A stretch of 64,000 nt of DNA from Plasmopara viticola (taxonomy: Eukaryota > Oomycota > Peronosporomycetes > Peronosporales > Peronosporaceae): positions 372,001 to 436,000 of the forward strand of contig MBPM02000012.1 of the NCBI GenBank assembly GCA_001695595.3, read 5' to 3'. The notes beneath the pieces were generated by a model, which worked only from the letters and a program-made list of their open reading frames with translations, was not told the origin of the DNA and did no database searches. Positions 39,991-50,194 of this stretch are shown piece by piece (position 1 is the first letter of the stretch; the number at the start of each line of letters is the position of its first letter). The translations under genes and the position numbers were made by a program.

Positions 39991-42900
39991 ACCTTTCAGC
40001 AAGAAAGGTCTACGTTTAAAAAGGGACTAAGAGTCTTTGGTTCTCAATGAGTAAGTCCTGAAGTCAACTCAAGATTGTCCACGGCTCCCAAGTGGCTTTA
40101 TTCTTGATTTCATTCAGCCACTATATTTGTACTGTGGCTTCAACGCGTTCTGTTTCGGAGCCATCGGCCATTTTGACCACTCTCACATTTCGCCGATGCT
40201 TAGGGATCAAATGATGCGGCTATAACAATGAAGTGGATGCGACGTATGTCTCTTCGGTAATTCCAGCTTATAGGGATCTCGCCAACCTTTCGTCCCGATC
40301 AACAATAGGCTAAATTAATCTGGCGCGTTTTTTATAGCTGAGTGAAACCTTAACGACGAACATCCAAATAATCGTCCTCCAAAAGCACCTTGTCGCAGCG
40401 TTGAATCCTTGAACACGGCTTTTCCTGTCGTAATAGTGGATTATGCGCGTTTGGTCTGCACTTTTCTGATCCTGTGCAACCTTGGGATAAGTGTCTTGGC
40501 GAAATAGAAGCTCTTTTGCTGACTCTTTCATCTTGTAAATTTCTGGATGTAATGCGTCATCGTCAGGCATATAATGTACACGTATCAGATCTGTTTCGAA
40601 TGGTTACATTACAATTGTAGAGTGTACGCATCGATTAAGGACTATCTCCACCTAGTGCAAAAAGTCCTTTCAATTGTTGTGTTCTGGGTTTACGAAACCT
40701 CCGAGGTGAGTGTTCAGCCAAATCTTAGTCTTTTTGCATTTATCGCTTTGAATGCGGCGTTCAAGCCAAACACAACTTGTGCGGCATTTCCACAGCTGAC
40801 ATGTTTGCTTGTCATGGCTAAGATAAGCTTGGCGTCTTTGTTAGCCATTGGCATGCCATGATTTATCATATACTCTTCGCAATTTCTGCAGAATCGTATG
40901 TTGTTTTCGTAGAGGTCAACAAATGTGTTTATAATTGGCGATAAATAATCACCATAACATCATCAACACCAAACGTAGTCTTCGGTAGAGATACGATAAA
41001 GTCCGTTAAATTGTCAACCCATCTGTCTCGCGGAGCATCCAGATACTAAAGTAATCCTCTCGGTCAAGTTTGCCTAGCCTTGTTGCGCAATTCTTTTTAC
41101 GCATGGCCACATAGGTTTTGTAATATCCTGAGAATCGCGGTTCATATAGATGACACGATTTCTCCATTTTTTTTGTCGTCTGAAATATTCAGTCTTGGGT
41201 ATCGACATCGCCGGTTTGGTAATACAAAATAACTCTCTGCAATAAGTATTCCGGAACAACTTCCTTTTCTGCAATTTTAGATGATCCACTTCAGATCTCT
41301 ATCCCGCGCATACATTATCGCGGTTAAAACCAGTGTGACTTTGCTTGCATCTTCTTGCAATCCTTAAGCTAGTCTGGGTGGCTTATCAAACGCATTTAGC
41401 CACTCTGTGGTTTGTTGAAATCTTCGTCAAAATCATTTTGCTTCTCGCGTGCTATGTTTTGACTGCAAACGGTCAATCCAGAAGATACACACGCCATACC
41501 TTTGGCGCGTACTTGATTGCATGTAGCTCTTGCTCACAAACACGGTACTTCATTAGACCGATAAAAAAATGGACGCTCTAGCTCATCCTACTCTTCAAAT
41601 AAGATCCCCCAGCAGCAAAGTTCGAAGCATCCATTCAAATCCCGAATGGTTTCGTAAATTTGGAAGACTGCGAGCATGCGAAATTGTGGAGTGATCGTTG
41701 TGCTCAGTGAAGCAGCATAGTTTGTCGTCTAAAAGCTCGATCGTTTCTTGAGGATAATTTCCTTCGATACAGCCGTGCAGTTGTTCCGCGATTTTAGCAC
41801 ATTTTTACAATTACTTGGGCATATAATCTTTTGCTCAAAAACACTCGGTTTGTTTATTTTTTTTGCGGACTGACCATTCTGCGATATCCTTTTTTTGTCG
41901 GGGTTATTTAAAAGGTTTTTTGCTGGTCAAAATCTCCCGGGCACAGGGGCGCCTCATTCACGCCGAACAAATACTTGAACAATCTAACGTATGATTGCTG
42001 TTTTTTCATATCGATTCACCCCTGGTGTAAAAAAGTAACGTGGTCTGCACAAGCAATTCAAGCGTATTCGGGCTTGCGCTCGGTCCTTTATGATTGACTA
42101 GATACTATCTGGGATCGAAAATGCGGAAATTTTGGTTGATTTACGCAATTTAAAATAGTGAAAACCCCAGATTAACTACATGCACGAAAAAGGCAATGTC
42201 TCCTGGACATTGCTTCAACGTTTCTTGCTTTAGCGGCATCGATATCGCCAGCAAAATCGTTACTAGACTCAGCTGGTGATAGGCGTGAACAGTACACAAA
42301 CATACAGGCTTCTTGGCAAAGAAATTTGGTGCCGAAAATTCATTCGTACTTGGCTAGATCAATTCCCTTAAACTATTCCTTGGTCAATTCTTGGATTTAT
42401 CTGCGGTTTCCAGGACTCTGGTGCCATTGCTTGACATATAAAGACTTGAAATCAGGCTTATACAAAGTTTTGTGGTCAATTCTTCAGTACTAAAGGTGTC
42501 TCGCTAAACAGCTTGGTGCGACACACTGTACCCGCACTCTTGCGAACTTCTATGCAGTAAATTTTCCTTTTGAAACTCCCATTCTTGAATTCCAATGTGC
42601 CCGGCCTTCTTGGATCTACGCGGGTTGACTATAGAGATCGTTTTAATGTACGCGACGCTCCCAGAAACTTATTAAATATATTTAGCCGCGTCATTCCATG
42701 GCATTTATGTCGAACTTTTTGCCGATACTTGTTAAACAATATGCGGCTCTCTGTTATGCGAACTCTGCCTTGTCCACCAAACGATTTGGCTGAACAAATT
42801 TACGGGCAGTATTCGCCAGGAATGGTGCAGAGCCCCGTCGTAATAATTTCATTTGTATTATCTTAAATATAGGTTGACCTGTATCATCTTTCTCTAAGTC

Positions 42901-43480
42901 ACCTTAAGCTCAAAATTTGCTTCGCTGATTCTCGGAAACACCTCTAAAACTACATATATTGTTAATGACTTTGGTGCCGCTATCGAGAGAGCACATAATG
43001 CGTCTCAAAGGTAACGATGCCATTTAAATGCGGTGAGCGGCGAAAATATGTGGCCTTTAACGCCACGGTTGATACACGATGCCGTTATTGTTCGATCGTC
43101 CTTTCTTTATAAAACATTTGTCCTCTGGTGTTCGCACGATGAATTGATTCCGTTGTCACTGTCTATTACGATCTGGCCAATTCACAAGGTTAATTCACCT
43201 TGAATTACAATCAAATTTTGAGTCGGAGGCTGTTTCAATAATCTTTTAAAGATTCCTGTGATTTTCTTACTTGACCTTCTCTGCGGTCTCTTTTTGTAAT
43301 CGTTTTTGATACAAGAACTAGCAATCAGATTTACTGATCTCAAAACTGAATGTCATAGAACTCGGAGACAGTTACGCGGACAGTATTTGTTCGCTTCAGG
43401 TCGAACACCCGCTCTTCAAAAGCATGCTAAAAAAATTTACGTCCGAAACGTGTGAGCAGATGAATCCTAAGCAGTACCCC
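39991..43480 (-). mobile_element. Decayed Ty3/gypsy retrotransposon 2, internal region
   Basis: Minus strand. 40310-40570 (ESAKELLFRQDTYPKVAQDQ, then SADQTRIIHYYDRKSR) is homologous to the post-integrase region of element 1 (about 34530-34800). gccacttgggagccgtggac near 40080-40110 encodes the chromodomain end. Upstream parts toward 43480 are too decayed to assign to RT or gag with confidence. Confidence 0.65.
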
Positions 43481-44750
43481 TGATTTGTGCATATCTAGCG
43501 CTCGCAGTTGAATATGAAAGCACGATACCGATTTAGCACGAACTTGCTATTTCTTGAGCTAAGCGTTAGACGTCCGACAAATTCTCTGCCATCAGGTGAC
43601 GCAGTGTTGCTCCATTTCAACGATCCAAAGTTCAGTGTCTGCAAAGCCTTTGTCTATAAGAATTTGAACGCTTTTGCTTCTAAATGCAAAAAAAATTAGA
43701 ATTGCTTCTAGAATCAATCGATAGCTTGTTTTTTCTTTTTGTCTTCTCAGCACTAGACTCGACAGTCTGCGCTTCGCAAGCACTCCTTGAATTATCTCTG
43801 TCGCTATATTTGCCTTCTCAAAACACAAAAAAATATCAAGTACTATATCAGCTTTTACATTTGATTTATTCAACGCTAATACAAGATTATTTGATCTCGG
43901 CAATGCGACTAAATAACCTTTATCCCTCCAAAGGTACACGATCACTGCCGCAAAACTGCTTTTAAGACATACAATCTCGCTGTTTTCTAGCTGTGCGTTG
44001 CATGAGCTGCTTCTTGCTTATCTCAACCGAGTCTCTATTAATCTCTATGACTAGAGAATTAGCAGGCATCGTCACCGCAACGCCTTCCTCGTCGTTTCCA
44101 ATGTCCACGTCCACTCTACGACAAAGCTCTTTACTACGACTAGCCCGCGATCGCACAACGCATTCCATCATCGACCAAATACTGCAACAAAGCTTACTCG
44201 TGCTGCGATGCTAGAGCGTCAATCGTTCCTCTTTGTCTGCGACGCAGAGTCCAATGCTTGCAGTTCCTCCTTCGACTTAACCACCGCCGTTTTTGTTTAT
44301 ACCCTCATCGTTGGCCGAGGTTTTGTCGCCCGAGCCGTCGTCCCATAGCTGATTGACCGATAGCGCTGTTGTGTATTCTTTTTTTAATCATGATTGTCAC
44401 CGCTGTGAGCATGAGGAAATTTTAAGCGTCAATTCGATACTTTACTGCTAATATTGCCTGTCTTCAAAACGGTCAATCCCATGAAGTTGTTAACACCGTG
44501 ACAACTACAATCAGAGACCGTTGTCACGGTCTAAAAAAAAAGACTAATTAAATCTCACAAAATTTGTACGTTGTGCTTCGTTAATCACTAAAATCCGTTG
44601 TCTTCCATTACCTTACCAGTAAAGTCCACCGACTGACTTAAGTATCTGTGTCAATCTTCACGCCGTGGTTGCTGTGCAGCACCGATGTTACTTGTCGAAG
44701 CTGTAACATTGAAGTCATGGGGAAGAATAATTTGGTGATTGCGGTTGCCG
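43481..44750. repeat. Duplicated 3' flank of RxLR gene 3
   Basis: From about 43730 on it matches 22641-23976. The 117-codon minus frame at 43592-43945 lies partly in this duplicated tract, is not conserved as an ORF in the other copy and shows no domain, so I do not call it a gene. Confidence 0.6.
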
Positions 44751-46856
44751 CTATTTGGAGTAGATAGGCTGCAGAATCCAGTTTTTAGTTTCAGTTTCGC
44801 GGGGCAAACCTTTGACTAAATCCTTATGGCCGTGGCAAAACTTGGAGAATAATTCGAACATGATAATCAGCTTCACATCAAAGGCCTCCTTCACATTCTC
44901 CAAATTAACTGGCAACATCGTATCTCCATCTCCCAGCAAATTTTCCAAATCTGAGTCCAGCAACTTCTGCAATTTTTCCAAGTCCTTCTTTTCTGTGAGT
45001 CTTTTTAGTGTTGAGATGGCTGCACCGTTGTTCGGACTCGAGTTATGGTTCCACCGAACTATGTTAAGCATCGTAGCTGTCTCTCTTAGATACTGGTGGA
45101 ATGGCAGGTTGAAGGCCTCCAGAAACGCCAAGTGAACTTTCTTTACCTCCTCGGTTATATACACTTTTCTTTGCGGTTTTGGACCTAGCGCGAGATCATC
45201 CGTCCAATCTATGGGTTTGTTTTGACGAATCCTCGCCGAAAAATGCGCAGATTCATCATTTCCTTCGCGCAAGTGCAAATGGTGTTTGACTGTTAGTAAA
45301 TTCTCATTTCGTAAAGTTTCCACAGTGTCGACATGTTTGTTCTTGTCGAGCAGTAAAGCCTTCTGGGTAATTGGCTGATTGTTAAGTCGACCATTTGGAG
45401 CTTCGACGTTAATCTCGGAGGGGCCCGTCAGCGCGGGTCGAAAGTCGTGTTTTGCTAGAAACCTTGCAGCGTTGTTCATAATGGCTGTCGGATGTCTCGT
45501 ATCCAGTCTTTCCGCCAAAACGGATGGTATATCGTCTCCCACTAACACAGGAGATATGTCTGAGTCTGGCGGAGCATGAAATCCTTGACCAACCCCACTG
45601 ATCGGCGTCGGGGCAATGCGCTGGTACGTGTTGCTTTTGAATTGATTCAACTTCTTCGGTGCTGCTTCAATTGCACTTGCTTCTTGTCGATTCACCGTCG
45701 TGGGGTGCGCGGCTTCGTCAAATTTTTCGAACAAGTGCAAGAGTCGGTCGACTGATACGAGACCTATATCCGCTAAATATTCCACATCGTCTTCACGTCC
45801 GTTCTTGTCGAGTTCTAGCGCCTTCTGAGTGGTCGGCTGTTTGTGAAGGCGACCATTGAAAGCTTCAGCGTTGATCGTGGAAGGGGCTAAATGCTCGGGT
45901 CGATAGCCGTCCTGCTTTGCAAACGTAGCAGCGTTTTTCATGATGGCTGTCGGGCGTTTTCTCTTCTGTCTTTGAGCCAATCCAGACGGTTTAGCGTTTG
46001 TAGTCGGCACCGGAGATTTGTCTGGCTCTGCACGAGGTCGCACTATTTGCCCAACCACATTGTTCGGCCTCGAGGCGATGCGCTGGCGATCTTTGCTTTC
46101 CAATTGAATCAAGTGTATCGGAGCTGCTTTAATTGCACTTGCTTCTGGACGATTTAGCGGAGTAGGATGCGCGGATTCTTCAAATAAGCGCAAAAGTTCG
46201 AATGGATCTTCTTTCCAAGACATTTCTGCCCCGTCAAAGTATTGGTTCGTGTCGGCCTCTTGATAGACTAGTTGTTTGTAAAGTCGACCATTAAGAGCTT
46301 CGGCATTAACTTTGGAAGGGTCTAAAGGCGCAAGAGGGTAGTCGTGCTCGGGAAAAGCCATGATAGCTGTCGGACGTTCCCTCGTTTGTCTTTTCGCCAG
46401 ACCCGATCGTATATAGTTTGCTATCGACACCGGAGATATGTCTGAATCTGGTCGAGTAGGCATTGCTTCTCCAATTACATTGTTAGACATGCGCTGGCGC
46501 TCGTTGCTTCTTAATTTATTAAGGTTCTCCGACGCTGCTTCAATCGCACTTGCTTCTCCCTCCGTTCTCATGACATTTGCCGCAGTTGCAATCAAATCTG
46601 GAGCTTTGACCTTTTTTAGCAAACTGCTCAAAGCTGAAGACGTGCGCTCTTCATCGCCCGCTGAGACTGTTAAGTCGTCCTTTATTTTACGACTTTCTTG
46701 AAGTACTCGATTGTGCATCATTTCATCAATCGTGCTAGCAGACGCCATAGGGTCATTGCTATGTGCTTGTTGAACTTCGTCTTTATCAGACTCAGCAGCT
46801 GATCGACTGCCGGCCGCGACGAGCAGCGCGATAGCCACGATATATGCGCCGCGCAT
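44751..46856 (-). CDS. Secreted RxLR-like/EER effector, long repeat type (copy 3, 701 aa)
   Basis: ATG 46856 (MRGAYIVAIALLVAAG...) matches the start of the paralogues; an in-frame ATG at 46871 would add five residues. The RxLR position reads RVLQ at 50-53, with EER at 69-71. Three repeats with basic stretches (QRQKRKRPTAIM) are followed by the shared C-terminus (HLAFLEAFNLPFHQYL, KLIIMFELFSKFCHGHKDLV). Closest in sequence and flanks to copy 1. Intact ORF. Confidence 0.88.
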   Translation of the reverse strand: MRGAYIVAIALLVAAGSRSAAESDKDEVQQAHSNDPMASASTIDEMMHNRVLQESRKIKDDLTVSAGDEERTSSALSSLLKKVKAPDLIATAANVMRTEGEASAIEAASENLNKLRSNERQRMSNNVIGEAMPTRPDSDISPVSIANYIRSGLAKRQTRERPTAIMAFPEHDYPLAPLDPSKVNAEALNGRLYKQLVYQEADTNQYFDGAEMSWKEDPFELLRLFEESAHPTPLNRPEASAIKAAPIHLIQLESKDRQRIASRPNNVVGQIVRPRAEPDKSPVPTTNAKPSGLAQRQKRKRPTAIMKNAATFAKQDGYRPEHLAPSTINAEAFNGRLHKQPTTQKALELDKNGREDDVEYLADIGLVSVDRLLHLFEKFDEAAHPTTVNRQEASAIEAAPKKLNQFKSNTYQRIAPTPISGVGQGFHAPPDSDISPVLVGDDIPSVLAERLDTRHPTAIMNNAARFLAKHDFRPALTGPSEINVEAPNGRLNNQPITQKALLLDKNKHVDTVETLRNENLLTVKHHLHLREGNDESAHFSARIRQNKPIDWTDDLALGPKPQRKVYITEEVKKVHLAFLEAFNLPFHQYLRETATMLNIVRWNHNSSPNNGAAISTLKRLTEKKDLEKLQKLLDSDLENLLGDGDTMLPVNLENVKEAFDVKLIIMFELFSKFCHGHKDLVKGLPRETETKNWILQPIYSK

Positions 46857-46877
46857 GGGAGCCAATGACATGTACTA

Positions 46878-46907
46878 GTTGTCTGCAAATACCGGTATAT
46901 CAGGTGC
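46878..46907. promoter_or_regulatory. 30-bp module, inverted relative to RxLR gene 1
   Basis: Reverse complement of 26212-26241 at 28 of 30 positions, about 20-50 bp upstream of RxLR gene 3. Because the core ataccggtat is a palindrome, binding could survive inversion. Confidence 0.4.
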
Positions 46908-47249
46908 CGATATCACAAATAAATATTTGAATAACAAAGCTTGTCCTACAGCATATATTACCGGCATAAAATAATGCATTCGACTCGATAGCATCGTAGG
47001 GTCAAGCGAATACTTCGCCACCTCCAATCAAAGATCATTTTGCATTCATGAATGTAGATAACTGGGTTGCGGTTCCAGTGTGCGACCATAAAGAGCTGTA
47101 TTGGTACGACGTAAGAATCTTCGAAACATGACCCAACAGTTACAAATTAAGAATTTGCGTCGATGTAATATTTTAATAATCTTAGATGTGCATGGCAAGG
47201 GTACACTTTGTCTTCTATGTATTATAGTGGTTTGTAGGTGGGCCAGTCT

Positions 47250-47957
47250 AGGTATGACACAATATATCCGTATCCTGGCTATCGCGCTTGTTGTGGCCAA
47301 ACAGCTGCTAAGTTTTATCAGGACGAAGATGCAATGACAACCTATGGCTTCTGTTGGCACTGATGGTGGAATATTGCAAGGTCATTTTTTTAGAGTAAGT
47401 TGTAACTCAATTGACGACTGAATATTCTTGGCGGGCAATAAACAGCGCACGCCTTCAGCTCCAAGCACTTTCTTGGCCAAAATAGATCCTATCATCACGA
47501 TTATCAATGTGATGAAGGTGGGGCTGAAAGCAAGTGCGATTGAAGCAGCTTTAAAAATCTCAAGTCGATTGGAGAGCAACAAGCGCAACGCACGGACGTC
47601 GAACGATTGGTCGGACACTTAGTGCATGTGCCACCATATCCAGACGCACCTCCGCTTTCAGTGGCAAAGAATATAGCCATCAATCAAATATAACGACAAA
47701 TTAAAAAATCGACAGCCGTCATGAAACGCACTGCAGAACTTTTGTAGCAGTATGACCACCGAATCGTGCCTTCAGGCCAGTCTACGATTAGCGCCGAGGC
47801 TTTTGATGTTTAGTTAATAAACAGCTGATCGCTCAGATAGCGGTACAGCTTGGCAAGAATTAACACATTAACGATGTACACAGTTTATAGAAAGACAAAA
47901 TAGTTCAGTTGAAGACCTTTCGCGCCTATTAGATATTGAAAAATTTGCGCGTCCCTA
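47250..47957 (+). pseudogene. RxLR-family relic truncated by an LTR
   Basis: A degraded signal-peptide-like start (ATCCTGGCTATCGCGCTTGT, then tttatcaggacgaag) is followed by NKQRTPSAPSTFLAKI (EER region), ASAIEAALKISSRLESNKRN (repeat start), the STAVMKRTAEL block and ISAEAFDV. Many stops. The recognisable sequence ends at 47957, where the gypsy-type LTR begins. Confidence 0.8.
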
Positions 47958-48699
47958 TGACGCAATTGCGGAGGAAGCTGAATAAGGTCGGCCGTCGGAC
48001 GAGGCTAAGGCGCGAGCGAGGTGAAGTCGTAGAGATTTAAGCTACCGGAACCCACGCGCTAGGACTAAGCTGTCTCCATTGCGGGATGCTGGTAGCAATC
48101 CGACCCATATTGGGACCGGGTTCCGTACCCCTAATTACACTATGGGGCTTTTTCGGTCAGTGAGGCGTCACCCGCCCAACCCCTTTATTACCCAATCGGG
48201 CGCGAGTTGGAAGGGCAGTCACACACACGGGTGTGATCGCTCGTCCAATTTAGTGACCTATCTCCGGCTGCCTTAATTCGGATCCTATGGGTATCGAACC
48301 AGGTACCTCCCGGTCCTGGGTCAAACGGCCAACCGCTCGAGCCACAGGGTCGGTACAAGGTGAAGTCGTAGAAGAGAAGTAGTGTTGTTGCTTAAAGCAA
48401 AATGAGATGTGCTATTAGATGAAGAGCTCTTGCGACTTGTTTTTTTGCTACAGCCTAACAGGTTGCTCTCAGGCATTGACTGCTACCATCCTAAAATCTA
48501 CCCTTTTTTTACAATTCATTAGGCTTTTTACACATCCTTAACTTCTTATATCCACTAAGATCTCTTTATTTCCAATGATGAGGGGAATTTGGAACTTTTT
48601 CGGGTCGGAAACTGTATAATCGTCTATATCTATGGATAGTATCAATGCATATGTATTTGGAAATACTTTCATCACTTTGCGTATAAGCCGTGACCGGCA
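47958..48699 (-). repeat. Gypsy-type LTR (inverted), interrupted by a SINE
   Basis: The minus strand runs from TGCCGGTCACGGCTTATACG (48699) to gcaattgcgtca (47958) and aligns with the LTRs of gypsy element 1. I see no internal element beside it, so it is a solo LTR or fragment. The SINE at 48034-48357 accounts for its extra length. Confidence 0.75.
48034..48357 (-). mobile_element. tRNA-derived SINE with 15-bp target duplication
   Basis: The minus-strand head near 48357 has a Pol III A-box-like tggctcgagcggttgg and a B-box-like ggttcgatacc, spaced as in a tRNA. A non-tRNA body follows. Exact 15-bp direct repeats (aggtgaagtcgtaga) flank it at 48019-48033 and 48358-48372. The target is the gypsy LTR, so it inserted after that element. 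Confidence 0.85.
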
Positions 48700-50103
48700 A
48701 AACCACCGGTAACGACAGTTACGTCACATCCATGCGTCTCAAATCGCAGTTCGATACGTTTATGATTGAGTGTGTCTAGACACTTGAAAAGCAAATATCT
48801 GACTTTAGCAAGTACAGAAATATCGAAACGTCGCAATGGAAGCGCCTTAAATCAAGAGTTCGACTTCGAAGAATACTAAGGAAAAGTAAAGAAATTTTTT
48901 CGACATTGGTCGTCACGTTCGGCTCTAAATCTGACAGTAAATTTTGAGATAGTACGCATGTAGACGTACAATGACGCCTCTTTGTTCCCACAAACATGGC
49001 TCTAAATCGAGTGCCATTTAATGACCAAATGAGTCACTGACATACTTCTAGCTTATCCATTGTTGTGGAAGTCGACTTATGAAAAATTGTTTTGAGATCT
49101 ACACGATCGTTTTTGAGTGGTCAATGTCATACGAACGTAAGCAATTCTTTTTTCATAGGTACACGTAAAAAGGTAAAAGTCCAAGTAATTATCATATCCC
49201 TCACCAAGATGAGCCTTGTATCGCTGAAAAATCACGACAGTGCCATCATTTCTTGCTGACATTTCCACCTTTTAGCTTTGAGCACTGTATTTGTTCAAGT
49301 TATGGTGCTAGTTGACGAGCGAAGGTTTTATGACAGGGAGTCGGAATGCGAGACTTAAATTTACTGTAGCGTAGCAGGCAGAGCGATGCAAGAATGCAAA
49401 GGTGAATATCACTCGTAGGCTGAAAAGAATGGCCAGATCGTGATGCCATGTTCTAAATTTGGCGAGCAGGGGCATTCTCGACATAATACATTAAAATCAT
49501 AAGCCCAAACCTAAAAGCTCGGATGGACAACCGCTTTTTAAATTCAAGGGATCGCCTCATCCCAGACAAGTGCGCATACATGGTCGCTGGCAAACGATGG
49601 CTCAGCAGTGAATGCATGTCGAAGGAATGAAAAGTCTAGTTTTATTGATCTGGATATATTGCACAAAGAGATGTCCAGTCAATTGTGCAGTCAATTGTGC
49701 CGTCATACGGGATTGAGTGCACTAAATGAAGCTGTCGGCTTTTGGCAACGATAATGGCTAAGATCAGGCATTGCATCCTCATGTGGTACAATTTACAAAA
49801 GATTGGAAGATCAGTGCCAGTACTACAATACAATGCGACAGGCTGAGCGAGAAAAAAACTTACTTTGTTTCGCCAACATTACAAGCGATTGCAGTTGAGT
49901 AAGAGACGTACCGCAACATAATTCGACGATCAAATTGATTAACAGGGCCAAAGTGCATCTTGGATGGGATGCGGGATTTGTCATGTGGATGGTAGGTGTT
50001 TGCATCAGGCCCAGCTAGCGCAGCTTGCCAGTGGCATAAAATAACTCGAGGCAGTCATACCTGATGATCTTGGTTGACACAATTTAATGGGTCCGCAGCT
50101 TGG
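48700..50103. other. Unassigned intergenic region
   Basis: No gene recognised. The minus frame at 49077-49268 is open but lacks any domain. A 13-bp direct duplication (cagtcaattgtgc) is near 49678-49702. Confidence 0.4.
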
Positions 50104-50194
50104 GTTTTGTTCACTTCATGATGTTAGATTTATCGTACAATACTTACTTAAATATTGTACGTTAAATCTAACATCATAAATTGAACGAACAAAA
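50104..50194. repeat. Foldback hairpin, arms about 40 bp
   Basis: tgatgttagattta.cgtacaat on the left arm is mirrored by attgtacg.taaatctaacatca on the right, with only a few bases between and a few mismatches outside. It resembles a short MITE or a palindromic fold. No gene overlaps. Confidence 0.75.

Noticed and set aside
43592..43945. 117-codon minus-strand ORF as a gene
   Set aside because: Lies partly in the duplicated RxLR flank, is not kept open in the other copy and has no recognisable domain.
48280..48357. A functional tRNA gene (minus strand)
   Set aside because: A- and B-box-like sequences are present, but the ends do not pair as an acceptor stem and the similarity continues into a SINE body flanked by a target duplication.
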